A stretch of 12,962 nt of DNA from Burkholderiales bacterium (lineage in GTDB: Bacteria; Pseudomonadota; Gammaproteobacteria; Burkholderiales; SG8-41), in the NCBI GenBank assembly GCA_005800795.1, contig SYEN01000541.1, positions 1 to 12,962 on the forward strand. The letters are read 5' to 3'. A program made the position numbers and the translations under genes. The notes under the pieces were generated by a model. The model made no database searches. It saw nothing but the letters and a program-made list of their open reading frames with translations, and had not been told where the DNA came from. Positions 1 to 7,414 of the stretch are shown in pieces (the stretch's first letter is position 1; each line of letters begins with the position of its first letter).

Positions 1-630
1 GATCACCTTGTCGTACATGTGCATCACGATATCGTTGTCTTCGCCGTGAATCACGCACATGCCGTGCGCGTCGGCCACCACCTTGAACACTTCCCAGATA
101 TCGCCAAAATCGACCATGCGCCCGCGACGGCTGGGCGTGATGTCGGTGGTGAACATTTTTATGGTCGGATAGCCGGCATGCAGCACTTCGGCAAGCTGGC
201 CGAAAATCACCGGCGGCAATGCGCCCTCCACCATCACATGAAAACTGTAGTCGCACTGGCACTGGCCAGTCCAATCCTTATGCCGCTCGTCAATCGCCTG
301 TTGAATGGTTTTTCCATGCGTCCAGCGCACGAAATCGATCATCGTCGTGGTGCCGCCATACAGCGCGGCACGCCCCACCACCGACGGTGGATCGGTGTAG
401 GTCACACTGCCGTCCGGGTGCGGCGAATACCACTTCAGATGCACATGCGGATCAATGCCGCCAGGCATCACGATCTTGCCGCTGGCGTCAAGCAGGCGCT
501 TCGTGGTTTCTGCAGCAAACGATCCTGCCGCACCCACCGCCACGATTTTCTCGCCGCGTATCGCCACATCGCACGCTGCCACGCCTGCCGGTGTCACCAC
601 ACGGTCGCTGCGTATCACCAGATCGAACAT
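1..630 (-). CDS. Hydantoinase/dihydropyrimidinase-type amidohydrolase (partial, C-terminal part outside window)
   Basis: The 210 visible residues match the N-terminal part of the cyclic amidohydrolase family (D-hydantoinase, dihydropyrimidinase, allantoinase), metal enzymes that hydrolyse cyclic amide or imide bonds. After a small N-terminal beta domain comes GGIDPHVHL (residues 58-65) with the H-x-H metal ligands at 62 and 64. The sequence GYPTIKMF (153-160) holds the lysine (158) expected to be carbamylated to bridge two metals, and VIHGEDND (193-200) supplies the next metal-binding histidine (195). Family members are about 450-480 residues, so more than half lies beyond base 1, including the last metal ligands. 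The ATG at 630 is preceded by GGAG about eight bases upstream. The gene is last in sight of the minus-strand block and begins 28 bp after the stop of the upstream MmgE/PrpD gene, so co-transcription is likely. The substrate cannot be read from this part; the context suggests an imide- or amide-containing acid (inference). Confidence 0.88.
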   Translation of the reverse strand, partial: MFDLVIRSDRVVTPAGVAACDVAIRGEKIVAVGAAGSFAAETTKRLLDASGKIVMPGGIDPHVHLKWYSPHPDGSVTYTDPPSVVGRAALYGGTTTMIDFVRWTHGKTIQQAIDERHKDWTGQCQCDYSFHVMVEGALPPVIFGQLAEVLHAGYPTIKMFTTDITPSRRGRMVDFGDIWEVFKVVADAHGMCVIHGEDNDIVMHMYDKVI

Positions 631-658
631 GCGTAACTCCTTGTTTTAATTGATTATT

Positions 659-2005
659 TTAAACAGCTCGCAAGAGTGCTGCAAATTCACCGACACTCGT
701 CCATTGTTCACACGCATCGATCGCCTGCTCAACTTGCGCCACGCGCGGCACACTCAGCACGTGGCCCGCCAACTCACGGAATTTGCTTCTCAGCACCGCT
801 TCGGCGTAGGGCTGATGGAAGTCTCCGGCATGGCTTTCACAAGAGTGCGTGAGGCTGCGTCCATCTTTCAGCGTCAACGTCACGCGCGCGGGTTTCAACC
901 TTGGCACCTGCGCGCTCATCGCCGGATCTTCCACCACGCTCACGCGTGCACGCAATGCCGTAATCGCCGGATCAGTAAGCGCACTGTCGTCGATATCGCT
1001 GTGTTGCGCACGACCGCGAACGACCATCACCGCCGCCGCATGCGGCAGGGAATATTTCGAGGCAAAAAAATTCGGCGGATTCGGGCCGCGCATAACTGAG
1101 GCAAACCGATAAGTGGCGAAATCGATACGTTCGATGTCCTCGGCGCGCGGCTTCAGCTGCGCCAGCGCGGCTGTCAGCGCATCCAGTGCCGGGTGTATCG
1201 GGTTGCAGCAGGCATGCAACCGGAAGTAATTGCGCGTGATTTCCCAGCGCGTTCCAAGGTCATCCAGCAGGGTATCCGTTTTGAAACCATCGCCGACGAG
1301 TTTGCCTAATGCTTCTTCGATGGCGTCCGGCTGCGCTTCGATGCCCGCCAGCGCCAAATCAGGTGCCAGCGCGCCCGCAAAGCCGCTCATGCCGCCGGCA
1401 ATGTTCAAGGCCGTGGCGCCCGCACCGGTGTTCATGTAACTCGGCGTCATCATCAGCACCGCTGATATGCGCATGGCGCGGCTGACACCGGCAGCATCCA
1501 GACCACGCATGCGAGCACCAGCCGCAGCGGCGGCCAGCAACATCGCCTGCCCGTTCTGGTGTGCCAACGGTCGTGGCGTAAACGCCATGCCAATCCGCGC
1601 AGCAACGTCGTAGCCCGCCGCAAACGCGGCCAGCAATTCCTTGCCGCTGGTCTTTGCGTGTTCTCCAACGGCCAGCATGCCGGGCAGTATTTGTATTGCG
1701 GGCTGGCCGGATGCCAGTCGCAATCCTTCGCACAATTCTATCGCGCGGCCTGCAATGCCGTTGAGCAGTGCCGCCGTTCGCGGATCGTGCGTGGGCCAGC
1801 CTCTTGCATACACGGTGGCGCCCGTGCCGGCAGTGGGGGCCATGCGTTCACGCACCGCGATCACTTCGGGCCGTACCGAACCGGCGAGGATCACGCCGAT
1901 CGTGTCGAGCAACACCAGTTTGGTTTGTTTTTGCACTGGCACGGGCACATCCGCCCAGCGTGTCTCTGCGGCAAACTTCGCCAGCGTTTCTATCTCGTGC
2001 CCCAT
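659..2005 (-). CDS. MmgE/PrpD family protein with degenerate active-site signature
   Basis: This 448-residue cytosolic protein has the MmgE/PrpD layout: a helical N-terminal domain opening with ETLAKFAAETRWADVP, the segment LLDTIGVILAG (32-42), and a smaller C-terminal alpha/beta domain from about residue 265. Known members include 2-methylcitrate dehydratase PrpD, cis-aconitate decarboxylase and iminodisuccinate epimerase. The usual motif LNG-H-x-x-D-x-D-D...HP is altered here to LNGIAGRAIELCEG (81-94) followed by QP (101-102), so the conserved His/Asp residues and the HP histidine are missing. It keeps a histidine at 149, HACCNPIH (264-271) and SKYS (316-319). The substrate or reaction may therefore differ from classical members, or activity may be lost. 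The ATG at 2005 has GGAG nine bases upstream and follows the stop of the Bug receptor gene by 6 bp, indicating tight translational coupling. It is followed 28 bp later by the amidohydrolase gene. Family is certain; function is unknown. Confidence 0.9.
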   Translation of the reverse strand: MGHEIETLAKFAAETRWADVPVPVQKQTKLVLLDTIGVILAGSVRPEVIAVRERMAPTAGTGATVYARGWPTHDPRTAALLNGIAGRAIELCEGLRLASGQPAIQILPGMLAVGEHAKTSGKELLAAFAAGYDVAARIGMAFTPRPLAHQNGQAMLLAAAAAGARMRGLDAAGVSRAMRISAVLMMTPSYMNTGAGATALNIAGGMSGFAGALAPDLALAGIEAQPDAIEEALGKLVGDGFKTDTLLDDLGTRWEITRNYFRLHACCNPIHPALDALTAALAQLKPRAEDIERIDFATYRFASVMRGPNPPNFFASKYSLPHAAAVMVVRGRAQHSDIDDSALTDPAITALRARVSVVEDPAMSAQVPRLKPARVTLTLKDGRSLTHSCESHAGDFHQPYAEAVLRSKFRELAGHVLSVPRVAQVEQAIDACEQWTSVGEFAALLRAV

Positions 2006-2011
2006 GACGCG

Positions 2012-2992
2012 CTACTCCAGCTTGATCCCGGCATCCCGAATAATCCGGGTCCACTTCGCGATCTCGTCGCGTACAAAGCGGTCGAACTGCGGCGGGGTGT
2101 TGCCAACCGGTGTTGCACCATCCTGCATCGCGCGCTCGCGTATTGCAGGCAGTGCCATCGCTTTGGCGACCTCCGCACTGAGTTGCACGACAATCGCTCC
2201 AGGGGTATTCGCGGGTGCTAGCATGCCAAACCAGCCTATCGCTTCATAATCCTTGAATCCTGCCTCGATCGCCGTCGGCACGTCCGGCAAGGCTGGTGCG
2301 CGTTCACGCGTGGACACCGCCAGCGCACGCAGCCGCTTTGCACGCAACAAGCCCATGATGGTTTCCGGTGTGTTGAACGCCACAGTAGCCTCGCCGCTCA
2401 TGACCGCTGTAGCGGTTTGCGGGCCGCCTTTGTACGGCACATGGCTCATCTGAGTTTTGGTCACCACACCAAACAGCGCGCCCGCCAGATGCATCGCACT
2501 GCCCGGTCCCGCCGAGGCGTACAGCACCTGCCCCGGCTGCTCACGCGCAAGGCGCACCAGGCCTTGCACATCTTTCACCGGCAGCGTCGGCAACACGGTG
2601 ATTACATGCGGTACGCGCACCACCTGCGACACCGGGCTGAAATCCTTCAGCGAATCGTAACGCAGCCTGGGGTATAGGCCCGGTGTGAACGAAAACGACG
2701 CCGAGGTCATCAACAAGGTGTAACCGTCGGCTGGCGCCCGCGCGACAAATTCCGTACCGATGGTCGAACCCGCACCCGGACGGTTGTCCACGATAAATTG
2801 CTGGTTGTAAACCTCGGACATGCGCTGCGCAAGGATGCGCGCGAAGACGTCAGTTCCACCACCGGGCGTAAACGGCACCACGATACGCACGTTTTTTTCA
2901 GGGTATTTCTGTGCGCATGCGTTGTATGCCCCCGCCACACCGGCAAGCACAATCAACGCTTTGCCGTAGCGCCACAAAATCAAGGAGTTCAC
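2012..2992 (-). CDS. Bug/TctC family tripartite tricarboxylate transporter substrate-binding protein
   Basis: This is a 326-residue periplasmic receptor of the Bug family, which typically captures small carboxylates for TctA/TctB-type secondary transporters. A Sec signal peptide is visible: a Lys/Arg-poor start, a hydrophobic stretch (about 10-22) and a likely cut after NACA (27). The mature part carries the two ligand loops, PFTPGGGTD (40-48) and VDNRPGAGS (68-76), then ADGYTLL (88-94) and the later HVPYKGGPQTA segment. The start is a GTG at 2992 with a purine-rich AGAGG about nine bases upstream. There is no better ATG, and the signal peptide begins correctly from it. It sits between two MmgE/PrpD genes, 13 bp after one stop and 6 bp before the next start, so it is embedded in their operon. 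No membrane transporter subunits are encoded nearby, so it probably serves a permease elsewhere or acts as an orphan sensor (inference). Confidence 0.93.
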   Translation of the reverse strand: MNSLILWRYGKALIVLAGVAGAYNACAQKYPEKNVRIVVPFTPGGGTDVFARILAQRMSEVYNQQFIVDNRPGAGSTIGTEFVARAPADGYTLLMTSASFSFTPGLYPRLRYDSLKDFSPVSQVVRVPHVITVLPTLPVKDVQGLVRLAREQPGQVLYASAGPGSAMHLAGALFGVVTKTQMSHVPYKGGPQTATAVMSGEATVAFNTPETIMGLLRAKRLRALAVSTRERAPALPDVPTAIEAGFKDYEAIGWFGMLAPANTPGAIVVQLSAEVAKAMALPAIRERAMQDGATPVGNTPPQFDRFVRDEIAKWTRIIRDAGIKLE

Positions 2993-3005
2993 GCTTGCTC
3001 GCCTC

Positions 3006-4376
3006 TCACAATAAGAATTCGCCGGCCAAGGCGCGAAAATCAGCTAGTGCTTCAATTTTCATCAGTCTATCGTAAAGGTCCTGTGTGATGGGTCTGCCCC
3101 AAATCGGCTCACCCAGCTCGAAAAACTTTCCAGTCAGATCCGCCGGCGTATGCGGGTTTGCCGGTTCGCCCTTGGTGACGGTGCAATGGCCTTGATAAGT
3201 CACTCCGCTTTTCATGGCAATGCGCACATGCACGGGCTGCTCCGCCGGATAGCGTGCGGTGAATGATGGCTCCTCCCGCACAAACACGCGTTGCACAAGC
3301 GCCTGCACCTGCGGATTGGCAACGGCGGCATCATCAAAACTCTTCAACCCAGAGCGGCCATGAACCAAAATGCTCGCCAGGGCAAACGGCACCGAAAAAC
3401 GCGCACCAAAACTTGACACGATATTTTTGCCGTTGAGACTCGCCGCCAGCATATAAGCTGCTACGTCTATGCGTTCAATGTCATCCACCGCCAGCCTCCC
3501 GCCGGGCGCTTGCGCCAACAGATGCTCCAGCGCATCGATGGCTGAGTGCGCGTAGCGGCCTATCGGATGCAGCTTGAAATAGCTTTTCGCGATCAGCCAT
3601 TCCGAACCCAGCCCGGCGATGGTCAGCGCCGGATCGAACGTGTCCGAGTAAATACCTTTGCCGTAGGCGTTGCCCACGCCATCCACCTCGCCGGTGAAGC
3701 TGCACTCGACCAGCCGCGCTGCCGTCAGGCCCATGAATCCCGAATGTCCGGTAAAAATATTGCGCACCGTGGCGCCATCGAGCAAAGTCTGGCGGCTGCT
3801 CGCCATGCCCATGGTCGCTGCGCACTTGATGAGCTCCAGTATTTGCGCGGCGTTAAAGCGCTTTAACACGCCCGCCGCGATCGCAGCGCCGATCACGCCG
3901 TACGTGCCATGCGGATGAAAAGTCAACCGCATTTGTGCCGCGCGGCTGATGCGCGACGACAGCTCGTAACCCAGAGTTACCGCACGCAACACCTCGGCGC
4001 CACTCGCCCCCGTCGTCTGTGCCAGCGCCACCGCCGCCGGCACCACCTGTATACCCGGATGCCCCTTGGCGAAAAGATTCCCCTCATCCAGTTCCAGCCA
4101 GGTGCCCGCGGTGCCGTTGAGCATTGCCGCATCCAGTGCACCGACGCGCTTGCCCGCGCCGATGACCCAGGCCGTACCGGACGCCGCATCCGCCAATTGT
4201 TGGGCGACAAAGGCCTTCATTTCTGTTTGCTGCATCCCCGCCGCGATCACGGGGATGGAATCCGCGATGATCCAGCGCCCGCGTTCGCGCGCGGCGGCGC
4301 TGAGGTCTGCCAGGCGGGTGTTCGCTGCGAAATCGGCGAGCGTGATCAGATACTGCGGCGTGGTGCGGTCAGACAT
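3006..4376 (-). CDS. MmgE/PrpD family protein (ELDEGN variant)
   Basis: This 456-residue protein is a full-length MmgE/PrpD enzyme: N-terminal helical domain (LADFAANTRLADL, then WIIADSIPVIAAG at 35-47), central helical bundle, and C-terminal domain ending near ALAGEFLL. In the catalytic region the common H-x-x-D-x-D-D is replaced by WLELDEGN (93-100), followed by a retained GHP (105-107). FHPHGTYG (153-160) keeps the HxxG-type histidine. The position where many members carry a lysine reads NIFTGHSGFMG (206-216). KLHPIGRYAH (268-277) and ARFSVPFALA (325-334) follow, with Phe where some members have Tyr. KGEPANP (402-408) is a typical late motif. An in-frame ATG lies 36 bp further upstream, but the ATG at 4376 has a perfect AGGAGG eight bases before it, so I chose that start. 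It is the first gene of the minus-strand block and is divergent from a Bug receptor gene. Substrate unknown; a di- or tricarboxylate is a family-based guess. Confidence 0.92.
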   Translation of the reverse strand: MSDRTTPQYLITLADFAANTRLADLSAAARERGRWIIADSIPVIAAGMQQTEMKAFVAQQLADAASGTAWVIGAGKRVGALDAAMLNGTAGTWLELDEGNLFAKGHPGIQVVPAAVALAQTTGASGAEVLRAVTLGYELSSRISRAAQMRLTFHPHGTYGVIGAAIAAGVLKRFNAAQILELIKCAATMGMASSRQTLLDGATVRNIFTGHSGFMGLTAARLVECSFTGEVDGVGNAYGKGIYSDTFDPALTIAGLGSEWLIAKSYFKLHPIGRYAHSAIDALEHLLAQAPGGRLAVDDIERIDVAAYMLAASLNGKNIVSSFGARFSVPFALASILVHGRSGLKSFDDAAVANPQVQALVQRVFVREEPSFTARYPAEQPVHVRIAMKSGVTYQGHCTVTKGEPANPHTPADLTGKFFELGEPIWGRPITQDLYDRLMKIEALADFRALAGEFLL

Positions 4377-4501
4377 GCTGAGTTCCTCCTGCACCCATTC
4401 TAATCCCGCCACGCAGCGCGTCCCGATTCGTCGGTTGTCGTTTGCATGGCAGTCACACGGTAGAATGCCTGCTCATCCTTACCCCGCCCCCGAGGATTCA
4501 C
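4377..4501. promoter_or_regulatory. Divergent intergenic region with probable promoters for blocks A and B
   Basis: This 125-bp region separates two outward-reading genes, so it must hold promoters for both unless they lie in the coding parts. On the plus strand TAGAAT at 4461-4466 resembles a -10 box and leaves a leader of about 30 bases, but the nearest -35-like TTGTCG (4435-4440) is 20 bp away, longer than usual. On the minus strand TAGAAT also occurs (4397-4402), but very close to the start at 4376. No clear operator palindrome is visible. The presence of regulatory sequence is likely; the exact boxes are weak. Confidence 0.4.
4385..4390 (-). promoter_or_regulatory. Strong ribosome binding site (AGGAGG) for the MmgE/PrpD gene starting at 4376
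   Basis: The sequence AGGAGG lies exactly eight bases before the ATG at 4376. It decides between that start and an in-frame ATG at 4412, which has no comparable site. Confidence 0.8.
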
Positions 4502-5497
4502 ATGGCTAACGCCAACGCCATCACATTTCGCCGTTTGCCGTGGATCGCCGCGCTGTGCGCCTGCGCCAGTTGGAATGCCGCTGCGCAAGCCGCTTCCACC
4601 CACTACCCAAACAAGCCGTTGCGCCTGATCGTGCCCTTCGCACCCGGCGGTTCCAACGACATCATGGCACGCATCATCGGCCAGAAAATCGGCGAGAGCG
4701 TCGCGCAGCAGGTCGTCATCGACAACCGCGGCGGCGCCAGCGGCATTATCGGCACCGATCTGGCGGCGAAGGCGGCGCCGGACGGCTATACGCTGTTGAT
4801 GATGAGTCTGACCCTGGCGGTTAATCCCAGTCTATTCAAGAAACTGCCTTACGATACGAACAAGGATCTTGCGCCAGTGAGTCTTGTGGCGTCCGCTCCG
4901 CTGATTCTGGTGGTGCATCCTGCGCTGCCGGTAAAAACCGTGAAGGATTTTGTTGCGCACGCCAAGGCTAATCCCGGCAAGCTCAACTTCGGTTCCGGCG
5001 GCCCCGGTACCACGCCGCATCTGGCGGGCGAGATGCTGAAGTCAATGGCCGGCCTGCAAATGACGCACGTGCCGTATAAAGGCGGCGGGCCAGCGCTGGC
5101 CGATCTGGTGGGCGGCCAGTTGCAACTAATGCTGGAGAATATTCCGAGCACCCTGCCCCATGTGAAATCGGGCAGACTGCGCGTGCTGGCGTTGAGCGGC
5201 CTCAAACGATCGGCACTGGTGCCTGAGGTACCCACACTCGATGAAGCCGGCCTGAAGGGTTACGACATTGTCGGCTGGAACGGTTTTTTTGTTCCGGCCG
5301 GTACAGCGCATGTCATCGTGTCAAAGCTGCATGCTGAAACGTTGAAAGCGTTGGCACTGCCCGATATCAAAGATCGTTTATCGGGCATGGGTGCTGAAGG
5401 TGTGGGCAACACACCTGCAGAATTTGCCGCGTTCTTCAAGGCGGAAATCGCAAAGTGGGCACAGGTGGTGCGTAGCGCCGGTTTGCGTGTGGAATAA
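4502..5497 (+). CDS. Bug/TctC family tripartite tricarboxylate transporter substrate-binding protein
   Basis: This 331-residue periplasmic receptor has a Sec signal peptide with a positive n-region (TFRRLP), a hydrophobic core (WIAALCACASW) and a probable cut near AAAQA (30). The mature chain starts around HYPNKPLRLIV. The ligand loops PFAPGGSND (45-53) and VIDNRGGAS (72-80) are in the standard places, followed by PDGYTLLMM and THVPYKGGGPALADL. An in-frame ATG occurs 60 bp upstream at 4442, but it would add a non-signal-like proline-rich extension. The ATG at 4502 has GAGGA five bases before it and gives a proper signal peptide, so I prefer it. The gene leads the plus-strand block and is followed after 47 bp by an alpha/beta hydrolase gene. 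This suggests that the ligand, or an ester or lactone of it, is handled by that hydrolase (inference). No TctA/TctB genes are nearby. Confidence 0.93.
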   Translation: MANANAITFRRLPWIAALCACASWNAAAQAASTHYPNKPLRLIVPFAPGGSNDIMARIIGQKIGESVAQQVVIDNRGGASGIIGTDLAAKAAPDGYTLLMMSLTLAVNPSLFKKLPYDTNKDLAPVSLVASAPLILVVHPALPVKTVKDFVAHAKANPGKLNFGSGGPGTTPHLAGEMLKSMAGLQMTHVPYKGGGPALADLVGGQLQLMLENIPSTLPHVKSGRLRVLALSGLKRSALVPEVPTLDEAGLKGYDIVGWNGFFVPAGTAHVIVSKLHAETLKALALPDIKDRLSGMGAEGVGNTPAEFAAFFKAEIAKWAQVVRSAGLRVE

Positions 5498-5528
5498 AAA
5501 ACTTTATTAAAACAAATAGTTACATAAC

Positions 5529-5539
5529 CTCCTTAGGAG
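5529..5539. repeat. Short palindrome overlapping the ribosome binding site of the hydrolase gene
   Basis: CTCCT-T-AGGAG is a perfect 5-bp inverted repeat around one base. Its right arm is the Shine-Dalgarno sequence of the gene starting at 5545. In RNA only a 4-bp stem with a TTA loop could form, which might weakly mask the ribosome site. It may be chance. Confidence 0.3.
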
Positions 5540-5544
5540 CGATC

Positions 5545-6423
5545 ATGCCTTACGCTAAATCCGGCGATGTGCGTCTGTATTACGAAGAAACCGGCAAGGG
5601 TGCTCCCATTGTGTGGGTGCACGAGTTTGCCGACGATCTCAACGGCTGGGAGGCTCAGCTGCAATACTTCAGCCGTCGCTACCGCTGCGTCGCCTACAAC
5701 GCGCGCTGCTATCCGCCGTCGGATGTGCCCAAGGCCGCTTCGAAATATTCGCAGGCCATCGCCACCGACGATATCGCCCGCGTGATGAAGCATCTGAAAA
5801 TCCGCAAGGCGCACGTCATCGGCTGCTCGATGGGCGCGTATGCGGCACTGCATTTCGCACTCCGTTATCCGCGCATGGCGCTATCGTGCACGGTGATCGG
5901 CGCGGGCTACGGCTCTGATCCGGACAAGCGCACGCAGTTTCTCAACGACAACAATGTGATGATCAGGCGTTTTCTCGAACTGGGGACGGCGGAAGCCGTT
6001 CGGCCCTATCAAATCGGACCGGCGCGCGTGCAGTTTCAAAACAAGAACCCGCGCGGCTTCAAGCACTTTTGCGCCGAATTCGCCAAACATTCCGCGCTGG
6101 GCTCTGCCAACACGTTGACCGGCGTGCAGGGCAAGCGCCCCACCATTTACAGTTTGGAGGCCGCACTGCGCAAATGCCGCGTGCCGCTGCACATCATGAG
6201 CGGCGACGAAGACGACAATTGCCTCGACCCGGGCATTTTCATCAAACGCGTGTGCCCAAGCGCCATGCTGACTGTAGTGCCCAACACTGGCCACGCGGTA
6301 AATCTTGAAGAGCCGGTGCTATTCAACAGCCTGGTTGCGGAATTTCTGGCGCAAGTCGATTCCGGCCGTTGGCGCGGGCGTGATCCGCGGTCGCTGAATA
6401 AATCGACGATGGCAAAATCGTGA
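5545..6423 (+). CDS. Alpha/beta hydrolase fold enzyme
   Basis: This 292-residue protein has the alpha/beta hydrolase order. The N-terminal strand pair ends in PIVWVHEFADD (21-31). The nucleophile elbow GCSMGA (93-98) carries Ser95. An acidic residue sits in MSGDEDD (218-224, Asp221 likely), and the catalytic His250 is in PNTGHAVNLEEP. The triad Ser-Asp-His is therefore complete, and the length is typical of esterases, lactonases and carbon-carbon bond hydrolases of this fold. The oxyanion loop reads HE rather than the common HG. No signal peptide is seen, so it is cytosolic. The ATG at 5545 has AGGAG five bases upstream. The gene follows a Bug receptor gene by 47 bp in the same direction and converges on the NMT1-like gene with 3 bp between stops. 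The basic, Ser-rich tail after residue 272 is not needed for the fold. The substrate is unknown; enol-lactone or ester hydrolysis in acid catabolism is a guess. Confidence 0.9.
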   Translation: MPYAKSGDVRLYYEETGKGAPIVWVHEFADDLNGWEAQLQYFSRRYRCVAYNARCYPPSDVPKAASKYSQAIATDDIARVMKHLKIRKAHVIGCSMGAYAALHFALRYPRMALSCTVIGAGYGSDPDKRTQFLNDNNVMIRRFLELGTAEAVRPYQIGPARVQFQNKNPRGFKHFCAEFAKHSALGSANTLTGVQGKRPTIYSLEAALRKCRVPLHIMSGDEDDNCLDPGIFIKRVCPSAMLTVVPNTGHAVNLEEPVLFNSLVAEFLAQVDSGRWRGRDPRSLNKSTMAKS

Positions 6424-6426
6424 TGT

Positions 6427-7353
6427 CTAGGCCTTGAGCGGCGCCAACGCCTCACCCATGACCTGCCGCGCAAACCGCATATCCGACAGGTCTTCGTAGG
6501 CGGCATTCCTGCGAATCGCGCCACATGCCAGCATGGCATCACGCAGCCACTCCAGCCCCGCGCGCTGTTGCAGCGGATCCGTATTCCAGATGCCGCTCGC
6601 CTTGTAGCCTTCGCAGCTGGCCGCGAGGACCGGCAGCGGAATATCCGGAAAATACCGGGCGACTGCCTCGGCCAGCGCACGCCCGTCATGCGCGGCGATC
6701 CAGCGCTGCGTGCGATACGTGGCGCGCGTCATGCCCAGCACGGTGGCTTCGTTCTGCTGAATGAACGCGCGCGTGGTGTTGAGTGTGGTGTAAGTCGCCG
6801 GGCCCCGGCTGGCAGCCGCGTACCACACGTGGCCCGCGCCATCATCCACCAGTTGCCTTGCATACGGCTCGAACACCTGAATCACATCGACTTCGCCGGC
6901 CCGCAATAAAGCCACGTTTTCGCCCATGGTGCGCGCGGGCGTGCGGCGTAGGTTTGCCGGATCGATGCCCGCCAGCCGTATGTCGTGCTGCAAACAATAC
7001 CAGGGCGTCGGCACTTCGCTCACCACGGCCAGCGACCGGGTGGCGAGATCGCGCATGTGAAACGCCGGGTTGGGCGCGCGCCCCAGCAGGTAAAACGGAT
7101 CGCGCCCGACCACTTCGCAAAACGCCACCAGCCCGTTGCCGGGATTGTCGTCCCACGCGTGCAGCAGACGCATCGGGCCGCCCCACGACACCTGCCCTGC
7201 GCCAGTGAGCACCGCGTTCAGCGTCTGGGTGGCGGCAGACGAAGTCTTCAGTTGCACGTCGAGGCCTTCTTCTTCATAGGCATGCAGCGCAAACGCCGCG
7301 TAGAACGGCGTGTAAAACACCGCACGAAAATTTTCGATGAGGGTAATTGGCAT
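6427..7353 (-). CDS. NMT1/THI5-like (ABC-type) substrate-binding protein lacking a signal peptide
   Basis: This 308-residue protein starts directly with the first strand and ligand helix of the NMT1/THI5-like periplasmic-binding fold: ENFRAVFYTPFYAAF (7-21) then EEGLDVQL (28-35). A GAGQVSWGGP segment (51-60) follows, matching the family pattern in which a small loop contacts the ligand. The middle contains the hinge-crossing MGENVALLRAGEVDVIQVFEP, characteristic of the second lobe. Members usually serve nitrate, sulfonate, taurine or pyrimidine-precursor ABC importers and carry a secretion signal. None is visible here and there is no room for one, because the ATG at 7353 begins the fold. It may therefore act in the cytosol as a binding or enzyme-like protein, as fungal THI5 does, or be misnamed by family. 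The ribosome site is weak (GGAAAG about ten bases upstream). It is the last gene of the minus-strand block, 61 bp after a Bug receptor gene. No ABC ATPase or permease is nearby. Confidence 0.8.
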   Translation of the reverse strand: MPITLIENFRAVFYTPFYAAFALHAYEEEGLDVQLKTSSAATQTLNAVLTGAGQVSWGGPMRLLHAWDDNPGNGLVAFCEVVGRDPFYLLGRAPNPAFHMRDLATRSLAVVSEVPTPWYCLQHDIRLAGIDPANLRRTPARTMGENVALLRAGEVDVIQVFEPYARQLVDDGAGHVWYAAASRGPATYTTLNTTRAFIQQNEATVLGMTRATYRTQRWIAAHDGRALAEAVARYFPDIPLPVLAASCEGYKASGIWNTDPLQQRAGLEWLRDAMLACGAIRRNAAYEDLSDMRFARQVMGEALAPLKA

Positions 7354-7414
7354 GATGAGATGACTTTCCGTTGATTGAATGGCGTAACGCCTGGGCGTGT
7401 GCTGTCCGTACGCG

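Noticed and set aside
19..653. Plus-strand open frames opposite the amidohydrolase
   Set aside because: The minus strand gives an uninterrupted hydantoinase-like chain with its metal ligands. The plus-strand products are His/Arg-rich shadows.
1559..2249. Long plus-strand open frames opposite the MmgE/PrpD and receptor genes
   Set aside because: They lie antisense to clear family members, their translations are rich in Arg, Cys, His and Ser without any recognisable motif, and they have no convincing ribosome sites. They are a by-product of GC-rich codon use.
5498..5528. Possible terminator after the receptor gene at 4502-5497
   Set aside because: The stretch is AT-rich with a T/A run but has no stem to form a hairpin, so read-through into the hydrolase gene is more likely.
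7381..7398. GGCGT-A-ACGCC-TG-GGCGT, three alternating copies of a 5-base word before the NMT1-like gene
   Set aside because: The arms are only 5 bp and GC-rich, the total length is too short to stand out from chance, and no second copy is seen elsewhere in the gaps.
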